From Candidatus Aalborgicola danicus (lineage in GTDB: Bacteria > Pseudomonadota > Gammaproteobacteria > Burkholderiales > Burkholderiaceae_C), in assembly GCA_016703945.1 (NCBI GenBank), contig JADJBC010000014.1, positions 1 to 64,000 on the forward strand: a DNA stretch of 64,000 nt, in the 5' to 3' direction. The position numbers and the translations under genes were made by a program. Positions 43,393 to 53,364 of the stretch are shown here, piece after piece; the first letter of the stretch is position 1; each line of letters opens with the position of its first letter. The notes below the pieces were generated by a model. It was not told the DNA's origin and made no database searches. It saw only the letters and a list, made by a program, of their open reading frames with translations.

Positions 43393-44566
43393 ATGCAATT
43401 CACCCACGAACACCTCGAAATCCAGAAAACCCTGAAGCGTTTTATCGACGCCGAGATCAACCCCCATGTCGACGAATGGGAAGCCGCCGAAATTTTCCCG
43501 GCGCACGAAGTCTTCAAGAAGCTGGGTAACCTGGGCCTGCTGGGTGTGACCAAACCCGAAGCCTATGGCGGTATGGGGCTGGACTATTCGTATGGCATGG
43601 CCATGGCCGAAACCTTGGGATATGTGGACTGCGGTGGTGTGCCCATGGCGATTGGTGTGCAGACCGATATGTGTACACCGGCGTTGGCACGTTTTGGCAG
43701 CGAAGAACTAAAGAAGGAGTTTTTGGTGCCCGCCATCGCGGGCGATGCTGTGGGTTGTATTGGCGTGAGCGAACCCGGTGCCGGGAGCGATGTGTCGGCC
43801 ATCACCAGTCGGGCGCGCAAGGATGGTGATGACTATGTCATCACCGGCCAGAAGATGTGGATCACCAACAGCCTGCAGGCGGACTGGATGTGTATGCTGG
43901 TCAACACCGGCGACGGGCCCGCGCACAAAAACAAGAGCCTGGTTATGGTGCCCCTGCGCGACAACGGCAAGCTGCGCAAAGGCATTGAGGTGGCGCAGCA
44001 AGATCAAGAAAATCGGCATGCACTCCAGCGACACCGGGCTGATCTATTTCGACGAAGTGCGTGTGCCGCAACGTAACCTCATTGGCCAGGAGGGCGCGGG
44101 TTTTGTCTACCAGATGCAGCAGTTCCAAGAAGAGCGCCTGTGGTGCGCGGCCAGTGGTTTGCAGTCCTTGAACAACTGCATCCAGTGGACCGTGGAATGG
44201 GCGCAGGAGCGCAAGATGTTTGGCGCCACGCTCGCCGACCAGCAGTGGGTGCAGTTCAGGCTGGCCGAGATGAAGACCGAGGTAGAGGCCTTGCGCGCGT
44301 TGACCTACCGGGCCTGCGAGTTGTATGTCAGTGGGCAAGATGTGCTGGAGCTGGCGTCTATGGCCAAGTTGAAAGCCGGCCGCCTGAACCGCATCGTGGC
44401 CGATGGCTGCCTGCAGTTCTGGGGCGGCATGGGTTACACCTGGGAGAACAAGGTGGCGCGCCTGTTCCGCGATGGCCGTTTGGGCTCCATCGGCGGTGGT
44501 GCTGATGAGGTCATGATGGGCATCATCGCCAAGACCATGGGCGTGGCAAAACGCAAAACAGCATGA
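43393..44566 (+). pseudogene. Acyl-CoA dehydrogenase, frameshifted
   Basis: FAD-dependent acyl-CoA dehydrogenase of about 390 residues when repaired. The first frame covers the N-terminal and middle domains up to LRKGIEVAQQ, including GCIGVSEPGAGSDVSAITS and QKMWITNS. The second frame resumes at KIGMHSSDTGLIYFDEVRVP and runs to the C-terminal helical domain with LQFWGGMGYTWENKVARLFRDGRLGSIGGGADEVM. An extra A at about 43997 (GCGC-A-GCAAG) breaks the frame; without it the join reads IEVARKIKKIGMHS. Its stop overlaps the next acyl-CoA dehydrogenase gene. A sequencing error is as likely as real inactivation. Confidence 0.87.
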
Positions 44567-45744
44567 CCATGAATGATTTCGCAGTAGACGCGCAAGACAT
44601 TGCTGCGGTAGAAGACTCCGTGCGCCGGTTCGTACAGACCGAAGTCAAGCCGCATTTGGAGGCCTGGGAAGAAGCGGGCCAGTTTCCGCGTGAGCTTTAT
44701 CAGCGCGCGGCCGATCTGGGCTGGCTGTCCATGGGCTACCCCGAACAGTTTGGCGGCACGCCCGCACCCTGGAGTTTGCGCAATGCGATGACGGTGGCGT
44801 TGGCCCGCACAGGTGGCAGCGGCGGCCTGATGGCCGGCCTGTTCAGCCATAACATTGGCCTGCCGCCGGTGGTGCGTCATGGCAGTAGCGCCTTGCAACA
44901 GCAGGTCATTCCCGACGTGTTGGCGGGCCGGAAGATTGCGGCGCTTGCCATTACGGAGCCTGGTGGTGGCACCGATGTGTCGGCGCTGAAGACCACGGCA
45001 CGCCGTGACGGCGACGAGTATGTGGTTGACGGCGAAAAGGTTTTCATCACCTCCGGCGTGCGGGCCGACTGGCTGACAGTGGCCGTGCGCACGGACCTGA
45101 AGAACAAAGGGCCCATGGGTATATCGATGCTGATGGTCCCGGGTGATGCGGTGGGATTGAGCCGCAGCCCGCTCAAAAAAATGGGCTGGCTGTGTTCCGA
45201 CACGGCGCAGATTCGTTTTGACGGCGTGCGGGTGCCTATTGGCAATTTGGTCGGTGAAGAGGGCTCGGGCTTCAAGATGATCCTGACCAATTTCAATGGC
45301 GAGCGCCTGTCCATGGCCGCCATGGCGCTGGGCTTTTCCGAGTGTTGTTACGACGAAGCCTTGAGTTGGGCGCAGCAGCGCAAGACCTTTGGCAGCGCGC
45401 TGGTCGACCACCAGGTGATTCGCCACAAGCTGATGGATATGAAGATGCGTATTGAGTCCACCCGTGCGTGGCTCAACGCCGTGTCGGCCCGCGCCGATGC
45501 CGGCGACCGGGGTGACAAGTCTGCCAAGGGTGCGGAGTGGGTGGCGCAAGTGTGCCTGCTAAAAAACCACGCTACCCAAACCATGCAGTTTTGTGCCGAC
45601 CAGGGCGTGCAGATTCTGGGGGGGATGGGCTTTATGCGCGGCACGGCGTGCGAGCGCATCTACCGTGAGGTCAAGGTCATGATGATTGGCGGTGGCGCCG
45701 AAGAAATCATGAAAGAGTTGGCGTCCCGTCAGCTCAATATCTGA
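44563..45744 (+). CDS. Acyl-CoA dehydrogenase
   Basis: A 393-residue FAD flavoprotein. Landmarks are ALAITEPGGGTDVSALKTTARRDGDEYVVDGEKVFITSG (FAD/substrate loops), KKMGWLCSDTAQIRFDGVRVP, and the C-terminal QILGGMGFMRGTACERIYREVKVMMIGGGAEEIM. It introduces the alpha-beta double bond into an acyl-CoA and passes electrons to ETF. It starts inside the stop of the preceding dehydrogenase gene (ATGA), so the two act in one operon, possibly on different chain forms of one substrate. Confidence 0.93.
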   Translation: MTMNDFAVDAQDIAAVEDSVRRFVQTEVKPHLEAWEEAGQFPRELYQRAADLGWLSMGYPEQFGGTPAPWSLRNAMTVALARTGGSGGLMAGLFSHNIGLPPVVRHGSSALQQQVIPDVLAGRKIAALAITEPGGGTDVSALKTTARRDGDEYVVDGEKVFITSGVRADWLTVAVRTDLKNKGPMGISMLMVPGDAVGLSRSPLKKMGWLCSDTAQIRFDGVRVPIGNLVGEEGSGFKMILTNFNGERLSMAAMALGFSECCYDEALSWAQQRKTFGSALVDHQVIRHKLMDMKMRIESTRAWLNAVSARADAGDRGDKSAKGAEWVAQVCLLKNHATQTMQFCADQGVQILGGMGFMRGTACERIYREVKVMMIGGGAEEIMKELASRQLNI

Positions 45745-45789
45745 TACTTCGCTGGCCGGACTGTTTGTTCTGTCCCCAATGGATCAAAA

Positions 45790-46287
45790 ATGCCAAAAAC
45801 AACACACAACCTCGCTGTCACCCATCCGGTCGAGTTTGAGCCCGAATTCATTCAGGGCCTGACCAAGATCTTTGAAGAGTTCATCGTCTTTAACACCGTG
45901 CTGGGTCTGAAGATCGCGTCCATCAAGCCCGAGCGTGTCGTGGCCCACATCGCGATGAAGCCGGAACTGGTGGGCCATCATCTCTTCAACCGGATCCACG
46001 GTGGCGTCATCAGCGCGGGGCTGGACGCCATGGGCGGTTTGGCAGTGATGGCCGCGATTGGTGCACGCCACATGGACGAGGCGCCGCTTCAGCGCCTGCA
46101 CCGTTTCAGCAAACTGGGCACCATCGACCTGCGTATTGACTACCTGCGCCCCGGCATAGGCGAGAATTTTGAGCTGCGGGCCGAGGTCATGCGTCTGGGC
46201 TCACGTGTGGCCTCCACCCGCATGGAGTTTTTGGCGGCAGACGGCAAGCTGTTATCCACTGGAGCCGGGGCTTACATCGTTTCCTGA
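45790..46287 (+). CDS. Hotdog-fold thioesterase family protein
   Basis: A 165-residue protein of the PaaI/YigI-type hotdog thioesterases. The central helix sits in HHLFNRIHGGVISAGLDAMGGLAVMAA, with the DLRIDYLRPG strand typical of the family behind it. It should hydrolyse an acyl-CoA of the pathway. Last gene of the 41779-46287 operon, with a bidirectional hairpin behind it. Confidence 0.88.
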   Translation: MPKTTHNLAVTHPVEFEPEFIQGLTKIFEEFIVFNTVLGLKIASIKPERVVAHIAMKPELVGHHLFNRIHGGVISAGLDAMGGLAVMAAIGARHMDEAPLQRLHRFSKLGTIDLRIDYLRPGIGENFELRAEVMRLGSRVASTRMEFLAADGKLLSTGAGAYIVS

Positions 46288-46297
46288 AACAAACCAT

Positions 46298-46324
46298 AAA
46301 AAAAGGCCACCGCTGGGTGGCCTT
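46298..46324 (-). terminator. Intrinsic terminator between convergent operons
   Basis: GGCCACC / GGTGGCC stem with a 4-nt loop. On the minus strand it is followed by a run of seven T, so it mainly serves the transport operon ending at 46342; on the plus strand it ends the acyl-CoA operon less efficiently. Confidence 0.88.
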
Positions 46325-46341
46325 CGCGGTTAGGCGGCAGT

Positions 46342-47520
46342 TTACTTTTTGGCTGTGGCAGTGCTGCCAAAATAGTCCGACACGGTTTTCCACTTCCCGT
46401 CGACGATTTGTGACAGGCGCGACGCATCGCTTCCCAGGCGTTTGGTGGCGCTGAAGGTCTGCACGGCTCCACCAAAGAAGTCTGGTTCGATGGTCAGGTT
46501 GTCCATCACCTTGATAAAGCTGTCGGTCGTCAGGTTCTTGCCAGCGCGTCCCGCTGCGGTGGCAAAACTGGTGATGATGGTGTAGCCATAGACCGAGAAC
46601 ACGGTGGGGTCTTCATTGAACTTGGTCTTGTACTTGCTGGCCCAGAAACGAATGGGCTGTGAGGCTTCATCCAGATACGGGTTCTGCACGGTCATGGTGG
46701 CGTACAGACCGTCCATGGCCTTGCCGCCGAGCTTGTGGATCAGGTCGGTGTAGGACGCGCTGGAACCCAGGAAGATGGGGTTGTAGCCCAGCTTGCGGGC
46801 CGTGCCGATGGCGCCAATGGTTTCGCGGATGATGGTGCCCAGCACAATCATGTCGCAGCCGCCCGCCTGCATCTTGGAGATCTGCGACGAGAAGTCGGTG
46901 GCGCCACGTTTGTAGGATGTCTTCTCGGCAAACTCCATGTTCAGTGTTTTCAGGCCGGCCTCGCCGCCCTTGAGCACTTCCAGGCCAAAGTCGTCATCCT
47001 GGTACATGGTGCAAACCTTCTTGGCGCCCTTTTCCTTGACCAGCTTGGGTACGGCGTTGCGCATCTGGTCGAAGTAGGTCGCGGCGTAGGAGTACTTGAG
47101 CTTGTGGAACGGGTCGTACATTTCCCGCGCTGCCGTGATCGGGAAGAAGTTGATGACGTTCTTCTCGAACTGCACCGGCATGGCCGCCATGTTCTGTGCC
47201 GTACCGATGTGGCCCACCATCATGAAAATCTTGTCCTGGTTGACCAGCTTCTGGGCTGCCAGCACGGCCTTCTTGGGATCATAGGCCGAGTCCTCGACGA
47301 TGATCTTGAGCTTTCGGCCATTGATGCCGCCTTGCTCGTTGACCTCATCCACGGCCAAAAGCATACCCAAACGCGCCTGTTTGCCAAAGCCGGCAATAGG
47401 CCCCGATAAATCCTGGATGGAGCCAAGCACGATTTCATCTTTGCTGACACCCTGCTGCGCATGGGCGAGGCCGCCGGCAAGGGTGAGGGACGCGATGGCG
47501 AGGCTGGTTTTTAACTTCAT
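46342..47520 (-). CDS. ABC transporter substrate-binding protein, branched-chain amino acid type (1)
   Basis: A 392-residue periplasmic binding protein of the LivJ/Peripla_BP_6 class. The signal peptide is KTSLAIASLTLAGGLAHAQ; the mature part starts GVSKDEIVLGSIQDLSGPIAGFGKQARLGM. Later landmarks are VGHIGTAQNMAAMPV and YQDDDFGLEVLKGGEAGLK. Closely similar along its whole length to the protein encoded next upstream, so the pair arose by duplication. The genomic context of acyl-CoA enzymes suggests an organic acid rather than leucine as ligand. Confidence 0.93.
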   Translation of the reverse strand: MKLKTSLAIASLTLAGGLAHAQQGVSKDEIVLGSIQDLSGPIAGFGKQARLGMLLAVDEVNEQGGINGRKLKIIVEDSAYDPKKAVLAAQKLVNQDKIFMMVGHIGTAQNMAAMPVQFEKNVINFFPITAAREMYDPFHKLKYSYAATYFDQMRNAVPKLVKEKGAKKVCTMYQDDDFGLEVLKGGEAGLKTLNMEFAEKTSYKRGATDFSSQISKMQAGGCDMIVLGTIIRETIGAIGTARKLGYNPIFLGSSASYTDLIHKLGGKAMDGLYATMTVQNPYLDEASQPIRFWASKYKTKFNEDPTVFSVYGYTIITSFATAAGRAGKNLTTDSFIKVMDNLTIEPDFFGGAVQTFSATKRLGSDASRLSQIVDGKWKTVSDYFGSTATAKK

Positions 47521-47571
47521 GGGAGGTATCCTTCAGTGGTTTTCGGGGACAAAAAAAGCGGTGAATTGTGC

Positions 47572-48729
47572 CTATTTGGCGGTGTAGTCGATGACAACTT
47601 TCCAGCGACCATCCTGGATTTGTGACAGGCGCGATTCATCACTGCCCAAGCGCCGGGTGGGTGTGAACTTCAGCGGTGGGGCGCCAAACATGTCACCCGG
47701 GATCTGGGTGAATTCCATGGCGCGAATGAATTTGGCAGGGGTGGGCCGCGCACCAGCGTCACGCATGGCGGTCGCAAACATATTGACGGCGGTGTAGCCA
47801 AACACGGATATAACAGAGGGGTCTTCGTTGAACTGTGTGCGGTATTTTGTGGCCCAACGGCGTACCGCGGGTGACGGGTCATCCGCATAAGGAAACTGCG
47901 CCGTCATGGTGGCGTAAAAACCCTCGGTGGCCTTGCCGCCGATTTTGTGAATCAGATCGGTATAGGCCGCGCTGGACCCGAGAAAGACTGGGTTGAAACC
48001 CATCTTGCGGGCGGTGCCTATGGTGCCGACGGTCTCCCGGATGATGGTGCCCAGCACCACCAACTCACAGCCGCTGGCCTGCATCTTGGCCACCTGGGAC
48101 GAGAAGTCGGTCGCGCCACGCTTGAACGAGGCTTTGTCCGTCAGCGTCAGCCTGGCGGCCTTGAGCCCCTCTTCGGTGCCTTTCAACACTTCCAGACCAA
48201 AGTCATCGTCCTGGTAGATCGCGCAAACTTTGGTCACGCTTTTTTGGCGGATCAGTTTGGGCAGGGCGCCATGGATTTGCTCGAAGTAGGTCGACGCAAT
48301 GGAAAACTTGAACCGGTGGAACGGTTCGTACATGGAGCGGGCGGCGGTGATGGGCAAGAAGTTGATCACCTCCTTCTCAAACTGTATGGGCATCGCTGCT
48401 TCGTTCTGCGCCGTGCCGATGTGGCCCACCATCATGAAAATCTTGTCTTGGGTGACCAATTTTTGAGCCGCCAGTATCGCCTTGCGGGGATCGTAGCCCG
48501 AGTCTTCGACCAACAGCTTGATCTTGCGGCCGTGGATGCCACCGAGTTCGTTGACTTCGTCCAGCGCCATTTGCATGCCGCTGCGCGCCTGTTTACCGTA
48601 GCCCGCCAGCGGGCCGGAGAGGTCTTGAATCGACCCGATGAGAATTTCGTCCTTGCTAATGCCTTGCTGCGCGCTTGCGGCGCAGGACAGTGTGAGTGCA
48701 GCGATCGCGAGGGTGGTTTGTAGTTTCAT
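47572..48729 (-). CDS. ABC transporter substrate-binding protein, branched-chain amino acid type (2)
   Basis: About 385 residues. The start ATG 48729 has AGAAGGAGACATC ahead; the frame extends to 48822 without signal-peptide features. The signal peptide is KLQTTLAIAALTLSCAASAQ, followed by GISKDEILIGSIQDLSGPLAGYGKQARSGM. It differs from its paralogue mainly in surface segments and the C-terminus (GDMFGAPPLKFTPTRRLGS). Two receptors for one permease would widen substrate range. Confidence 0.93.
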   Translation of the reverse strand: MKLQTTLAIAALTLSCAASAQQGISKDEILIGSIQDLSGPLAGYGKQARSGMQMALDEVNELGGIHGRKIKLLVEDSGYDPRKAILAAQKLVTQDKIFMMVGHIGTAQNEAAMPIQFEKEVINFLPITAARSMYEPFHRFKFSIASTYFEQIHGALPKLIRQKSVTKVCAIYQDDDFGLEVLKGTEEGLKAARLTLTDKASFKRGATDFSSQVAKMQASGCELVVLGTIIRETVGTIGTARKMGFNPVFLGSSAAYTDLIHKIGGKATEGFYATMTAQFPYADDPSPAVRRWATKYRTQFNEDPSVISVFGYTAVNMFATAMRDAGARPTPAKFIRAMEFTQIPGDMFGAPPLKFTPTRRLGSDESRLSQIQDGRWKVVIDYTAK

Positions 48730-48885
48730 GATGATGTCTCCTTCTGTGGTTCCACGGTGCCTGGAATTCTGCGATTGGCTGTGTCCGCGTTCAGCGGTAC
48801 ATGGCTTCGATCTGGGCCGCATATTTTTGTTCCACCAGTTTGCGTTTGAGCTTCATGGTGGGGGTGAGTTCCTCGTCCTCTGCTG

Positions 48886-50646
48886 TTAATTGTGTTTCCA
48901 GCAGGAAAAACTTTTGATTTGCTCAACGCGCGCAAACTTTTGGTTGACGCGGTCCAGCTCGGTTTGTATCAAGGCCTGCACTTCGGCAGCGCGGGTCAGG
49001 GAGGCGTAGTTGCTAAAGGGCACGTCGGCATCCTGCGCAAACTTCTCCACGTTTTCCTGGTCGATCATGATGATGACGACCAGGTAGGGACGCTTGTCGC
49101 CAATGACCACAGCGTCCGTGATGTAGGGAGAGAACTTCAGGTCGTTTTCCAACTCGCTGGGGGTGATGTTCTTGCCGCCCGCCGTGATGATGATGTCCTT
49201 CATGCGGTCGGTGATGCGGTAGTAGCCATCGGCATCCACTACGCCCACGTCGCCGGTGTGCAACCAGCCGTCTTTGTCGATGGTTTCAGCGGTTTTTTCG
49301 GGCAGGTTCAGGTAACCGGCAAACACGTTTTTGCCGCGCACCAGAATCTCGCCGGTGGCAGGGTCCAAACGGACCTCGTTGTAGGCCGCAGCAGGGCCGA
49401 TCGAGCCGGGTTTCATTTTGCTGGCAGGCACACCCGTGGAGGCGCCACAGGTCTCGGTCATGCCCCAGACTTCCAGCATGGGCAGGCCCAGGGCCATGTA
49501 CCAGCGCACCAGATCGGGTGAAATGGGGGCGGCACCGGTAACCAGGAAACGCGAACGGTGGATGCCAATCAGTTTGCGCACGTTGTTCAGCACCAGCCAT
49601 TGGGCGATGGTGAACTGGATCTTCAGCCAGCCACTCACGGGTTGACCGGCCATCACCCGGTCAGCAATGCGGGTGCCCACACCAATGCCCCAGGCATAGG
49701 CGGCCTGCTGGACAGCGCCCGCCTCCTTGAGTGAAATCATCACGCCCGAATAAAACTTCTCCCACACCCGTGGTACAGCAGTGAATACGGTAGGGGCTAT
49801 CTCGCGCACGTTTTCGGGAATGGTCTCGGGGTTCTCGACAAAGTTGAGTTTCGCCCCGGTATACAGCGCAAAGTACTCGCCGCCCATGCGTTCGGCGATA
49901 TGGCACAGCGGCAAAAAACACATACGCTCATCCCGCTCGTCTTGCGCCACCAGCGTGTTGTAGCCCCGCACGGTGAACACCAGACCCTGGTGCAAGTGCA
50001 TGGCGCCCTTGGGTTTGCCGGTGGTGCCCGAGGTGTAGACCAGGATGGCCAGGTCCTCGGGTTTGCAGGCCTGAACACGCTGCTCTACCGTGCCGGGGTT
50101 GTGTTTCAGGTAGTCGCGCCCCAAGGCGCGCAAGGCGTCCAGACTGATCACGTCGGGGTCTGCCAGGTCACGCAGCCCCTCCATGTCAAACACCACAATT
50201 TTGCGCAGGCCCGGTAGGTCCGCGCGCACTTCCAAGGCCTTGTCCAGTTGTTCGTCGTCTTCGACAAACAACACGGTGGTGCGGGAGTCCTCGCACAGGT
50301 ACTTCAATTGGGAGGCTGCGTCAGTTGGGTAAACGCCGTTGGACACACCACCGGCCGACAACACGGCCAGGTCGGCCCAGACCCACTCCACAACGGTGTT
50401 GGCCAGGATCGAGGCGCAGTCGCCTTTGGCAAAACCCAGGCTCATCAAACCGCCGGCGATTTCACGCACAGCGTCAGCAGTCTGGTTCCAGGTCCAACTG
50501 CGCCACAGGCCTAGATGCTTTTGTCGCATCCAGACGTTGGGGCCGCGTTGGGCCACCGCGTTCCAGAACATGGCGGGTATGGTTTCGCCTGCCATGACGA
50601 TGTCATTGCAGGGTTGAATCTTGGATGTATCCCAGAGTTGAGTCAT
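48886..50646 (-). CDS. AMP-binding long-chain acyl-CoA ligase, C-terminus frameshifted
   Basis: The readable frame has 586 residues. It is an ATP-dependent acyl-CoA synthetase with the AMP-binding motif LAILVYTSGTTGKPKGAMHLHQG, LVTGAAPISPDL, LEVWGMTETCGAS, and WLHTGDVGVVDADGYYRITDRMKDIIITAGGKNITP. At QIKSFSCWKHN the frame leaves the family sequence; restoring one A in the run at plus-strand 48911-48916 gives QIKKFFLLETQLTAEDEELTPTMKLKRKLVE and a natural end at 48790. It probably activates the acid imported by the Liv-type transporter of the same operon. Confidence 0.9.
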   Translation of the reverse strand: MTQLWDTSKIQPCNDIVMAGETIPAMFWNAVAQRGPNVWMRQKHLGLWRSWTWNQTADAVREIAGGLMSLGFAKGDCASILANTVVEWVWADLAVLSAGGVSNGVYPTDAASQLKYLCEDSRTTVLFVEDDEQLDKALEVRADLPGLRKIVVFDMEGLRDLADPDVISLDALRALGRDYLKHNPGTVEQRVQACKPEDLAILVYTSGTTGKPKGAMHLHQGLVFTVRGYNTLVAQDERDERMCFLPLCHIAERMGGEYFALYTGAKLNFVENPETIPENVREIAPTVFTAVPRVWEKFYSGVMISLKEAGAVQQAAYAWGIGVGTRIADRVMAGQPVSGWLKIQFTIAQWLVLNNVRKLIGIHRSRFLVTGAAPISPDLVRWYMALGLPMLEVWGMTETCGASTGVPASKMKPGSIGPAAAYNEVRLDPATGEILVRGKNVFAGYLNLPEKTAETIDKDGWLHTGDVGVVDADGYYRITDRMKDIIITAGGKNITPSELENDLKFSPYITDAVVIGDKRPYLVVIIMIDQENVEKFAQDADVPFSNYASLTRAAEVQALIQTELDRVNQKFARVEQIKSFSCWKHN

Positions 50647-50652
50647 GCTGTC

Positions 50653-51450
50653 CTATCTCCAGGTTTTCTTCTTTTTCCAGCGCCGCTCGCCACGCACACC
50701 GTCTTCCTTCATACCGAGATAGAACTCCTTGATGTCGTCCTTCTCGCGCAGGTGGGCGCAGGTGTCTTCCATGACGATGCGGCCGTTCTCCAGCACGTAG
50801 CCGTAGTCCGAGGCGTTGAGCGCCATGTTGGCGTTTTGCTCGACCAGCAAAATGGTGGTGCCGCGTTCGCGGTTGATGCGCACCACAATCTCAAAAATCT
50901 CTTTGGTGAGTTTGGGGCTGAGGCCCAGGCTGGGTTCATCGAGCAAGATCAGATCGGGGTTGGCCATCAGGGCGCGTGAAATCGCCAGCATCTGCTGCTG
51001 CCCACCCGAGAGCAGGCCTGCGTTTTGGGACGCACGCTCTTTGAGAATGGGGAAATAGGAAAACACGTTTTCCATCTCGCGCGCCACGCCGTCGCGGTCG
51101 GAGCGGGTGTAAGCGCCCATCAGAAGGTTGTCGTGCACGCTGAGCAAGGGGAATACTTCGCGCCCCTCCGGCACGTGGGATAGGCCCTGCTGCACGATGA
51201 CAGCCGGGTCTTTGGCGGTGATGTCTTCACCCTTGAATTCGATCGAGCCCTTGCGCGGGTCGATGATGCCGGAGATGGTTTTCAGAATGGTGGTTTTGCC
51301 CGCGCCGTTGGAGCCTAGCACCGTGGCGATTTCACTGCGGCGCACCTGCAAGCTGACGCCGCGAATGGCCTTGATGGGGCCATAGGCGCTCTCGACATTG
51401 AGCAGCTTGAGAACGGGCAGGTCACTGATGGGGGGTGGTTGTGTGCTCAT
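50653..51450 (-). CDS. livF: ABC transporter ATP-binding protein LivF
   Basis: About 265 residues. Walker A is GSNGAGKTT, the signature LSGGQQQMLAISRAL, Walker B LILLDEPSLGLSP and the switch His region LLVEQNA. The LivF-type sequence SHVPEGREVFPLLSV is diagnostic. It starts at ATG 51450, overlapping the livG stop by 4 nt; the open frame to 51771 is a shadow of livG. An unusual basic tail, RGERRWKKKKTWR, ends the protein. Confidence 0.94.
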   Translation of the reverse strand: MSTQPPPISDLPVLKLLNVESAYGPIKAIRGVSLQVRRSEIATVLGSNGAGKTTILKTISGIIDPRKGSIEFKGEDITAKDPAVIVQQGLSHVPEGREVFPLLSVHDNLLMGAYTRSDRDGVAREMENVFSYFPILKERASQNAGLLSGGQQQMLAISRALMANPDLILLDEPSLGLSPKLTKEIFEIVVRINRERGTTILLVEQNANMALNASDYGYVLENGRIVMEDTCAHLREKDDIKEFYLGMKEDGVRGERRWKKKKTWR

Positions 51451-52286
51451 GTCGGCCCCCCGTTTGACGTTTGGCCAGCAGCGCTGCGGCGCAGCGACGA
51501 CACATCGTCGATAGAGCCCAGGTAGGCCTCGATCACGCCGGGGTCGTTCTGCACCTCGCGCGGTGTGCCCATGGCCAGCATTTCGCCCTGGTTCATGGCC
51601 AACACCCGGTCCGATACCTTGGACACCAGCGACATGTCGTGCTCCACCATCAGCACGGTGATGCCCAACTCGTGTTTGATGTCTTGAATCCAGAACGCCA
51701 TATCGTCTGTCTCCTCCACGTTCAGACCCGAAGAGGGCTCGTCTAGCAACAGGAGTTTGGGCTCGGTGCACAAGGCGCGGGCCATTTCAACCACCTTGCG
51801 AACGCCGTAGGGGAGGCCGGCCACGAACAGGTCGCGGTAATGGTGCAGGCCCAGGAAGTCGATCACCTCTTCGGCCTTCTCCCGCGCCTTGAGTTCTGCC
51901 TCGCGCACCCTGGATGTAAAGAACAGGTCCTGCCACACGCCGGTAGCACGGTGGGTGTGGCGGCCAATCAGCAGGTTGTGCAAGACCGAGGCATGTTCGA
52001 ACAATTCAATGTTCTGGAAGGTGCGCGCAATGCCGAGTGAAGCCACGTTTTGGGGCGGCTGCTCGGTGAGTTTGAGCATGCCCTTGGGCCCTGCGTAGTC
52101 GATCTCGCCCATGGTGGGTGTGTAAATGCGGCTGATCAAATTGAACACCGTAGTCTTGCCCGCGCCATTGGGGCCAATCAGGGTAAACACCTCGCCCTGT
52201 TTGACGTCAAAACTCACGTTGTTGACGGCCAGCACACCGCCAAAGCGCACGCTCAGGTTTTTGGCCGAAAGAAGGGTTTCGTTCAT
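51447..52286 (-). CDS. livG: ABC transporter ATP-binding protein LivG
   Basis: About 279 residues. Walker A GPNGAGKTT, the LivG-type ARTFQNIELFEHASVLHNLLIGRH, the degenerate signature LPYGVRKVVEMARAL, Walker B LLLLDEPSSGLN and LMVEHDMSLV are all present. It energises import together with LivF. The start ATG 52286 overlaps the livM stop by one base. Confidence 0.94.
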   Translation of the reverse strand: MNETLLSAKNLSVRFGGVLAVNNVSFDVKQGEVFTLIGPNGAGKTTVFNLISRIYTPTMGEIDYAGPKGMLKLTEQPPQNVASLGIARTFQNIELFEHASVLHNLLIGRHTHRATGVWQDLFFTSRVREAELKAREKAEEVIDFLGLHHYRDLFVAGLPYGVRKVVEMARALCTEPKLLLLDEPSSGLNVEETDDMAFWIQDIKHELGITVLMVEHDMSLVSKVSDRVLAMNQGEMLAMGTPREVQNDPGVIEAYLGSIDDVSSLRRSAAGQTSNGGPT

Positions 52287-53362
52287 CACTTCAGCCTGTC
52301 GGATTTTTGAAAGGATTTCTGCCGCTTGAACATGCCCTTGCGGTAGAACGGAAACATCTGCAGGTAGGTGCGAATCTTGAGCCAGCGGCCATACAGGCCC
52401 ATGGGTTCGAACAGCACAAACGACACCAGCACCACGCCATACACCACGGCCTTCAACCCTGGGGCCTGTCCCACCGCGGCGGGCAGGTAGTCTTTCACAA
52501 TGGTGATCAGCTCGGGCAGGGTAATCAGGAAGATGGCACCCAGGAAGGCCCCATGTACGGAACCTACTCCCCCGATCACAATCATCAGCAGCAGGTCGAT
52601 CGACTGCAGGATGTTGAACTGGTCGGGCGAGATGAACTGCATCTTGTGCCCGTACAGGGCACCGGCAATACCGGCCAGGGCCGCCGACAGCGCAAACGAC
52701 AAGGTCTTGTAATAGGCCAGGTGAATGCCCATACTCTGCGCCGAAATTTCGGAGTCCCGAATCGCCACAAAAGCCCGCCCCGTGGGGGATCGCAACAGAT
52801 TCAAAATACCCAGTGTGGCCAGCACCGTGATGACCAGACACAGGAAATAGAACTCTTCATTCGACCCCAGGGTCCAGCCAAAGATATCGGGCTTCTTGAT
52901 GTGAATGCCGGCATTGCCCCCGGTGACCGACTCCCAACGCGCGAGCACCTCTTCCACAATAAAGCCGAATGACAGGGTTGCCATACCGAGGTAAATGCCT
53001 TTGACGCGCAGCGCTGGCAGGCCAACCACAAAGCCCACTGCGGCAGACAACCCAGCCGCACAGACCAGTGCCAATGGAAAGGGCAGGCCGGCATTGGTCA
53101 ACACCGCCTGCGTGTAGGCCCCCACGCCCAGAAAGGCCGCATGCCCCAATGAAAACAAGCCCGTGAAACCGGCCAGCAGCATCAGCCCGAGGCCGGCCAC
53201 CGCATAGATCAAAATGAATGTGAGTTGAGCCAGCCAATACTCCGTCGCGATCCATGGCGCTGCCATCAGAACCAGCATCAATGCGCTGTACCAGAACACA
53301 TGCCCGCCATGTTTGGCCAGCTTGATGTCTTGTGCGTAGTCCGTCTTGAATATAAACCGCAT
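52286..53362 (-). CDS. livM: ABC transporter permease LivM
   Basis: About 358 residues with nine to ten membrane helices. The family core LTFILIYAVAGLGLMLLAGFTGLFSLGHAAFLGVGAY and the ATPase-contact loop RAFVAIRDSEISAQSMGIHLAYYK are clear. ATG 53362 is chosen; the frame to 53785 overlaps livH. It has an additional cytosolic C-terminal tail (RKGMFKRQKSFQKSDRLK). Confidence 0.93.
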   Translation of the reverse strand: MRFIFKTDYAQDIKLAKHGGHVFWYSALMLVLMAAPWIATEYWLAQLTFILIYAVAGLGLMLLAGFTGLFSLGHAAFLGVGAYTQAVLTNAGLPFPLALVCAAGLSAAVGFVVGLPALRVKGIYLGMATLSFGFIVEEVLARWESVTGGNAGIHIKKPDIFGWTLGSNEEFYFLCLVITVLATLGILNLLRSPTGRAFVAIRDSEISAQSMGIHLAYYKTLSFALSAALAGIAGALYGHKMQFISPDQFNILQSIDLLLMIVIGGVGSVHGAFLGAIFLITLPELITIVKDYLPAAVGQAPGLKAVVYGVVLVSFVLFEPMGLYGRWLKIRTYLQMFPFYRKGMFKRQKSFQKSDRLK

Positions 53363-53364
53363 GT

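Noticed and set aside
44434..45549. 371-residue minus-strand frame
   Set aside because: Antisense to the intact acyl-CoA dehydrogenase gene.
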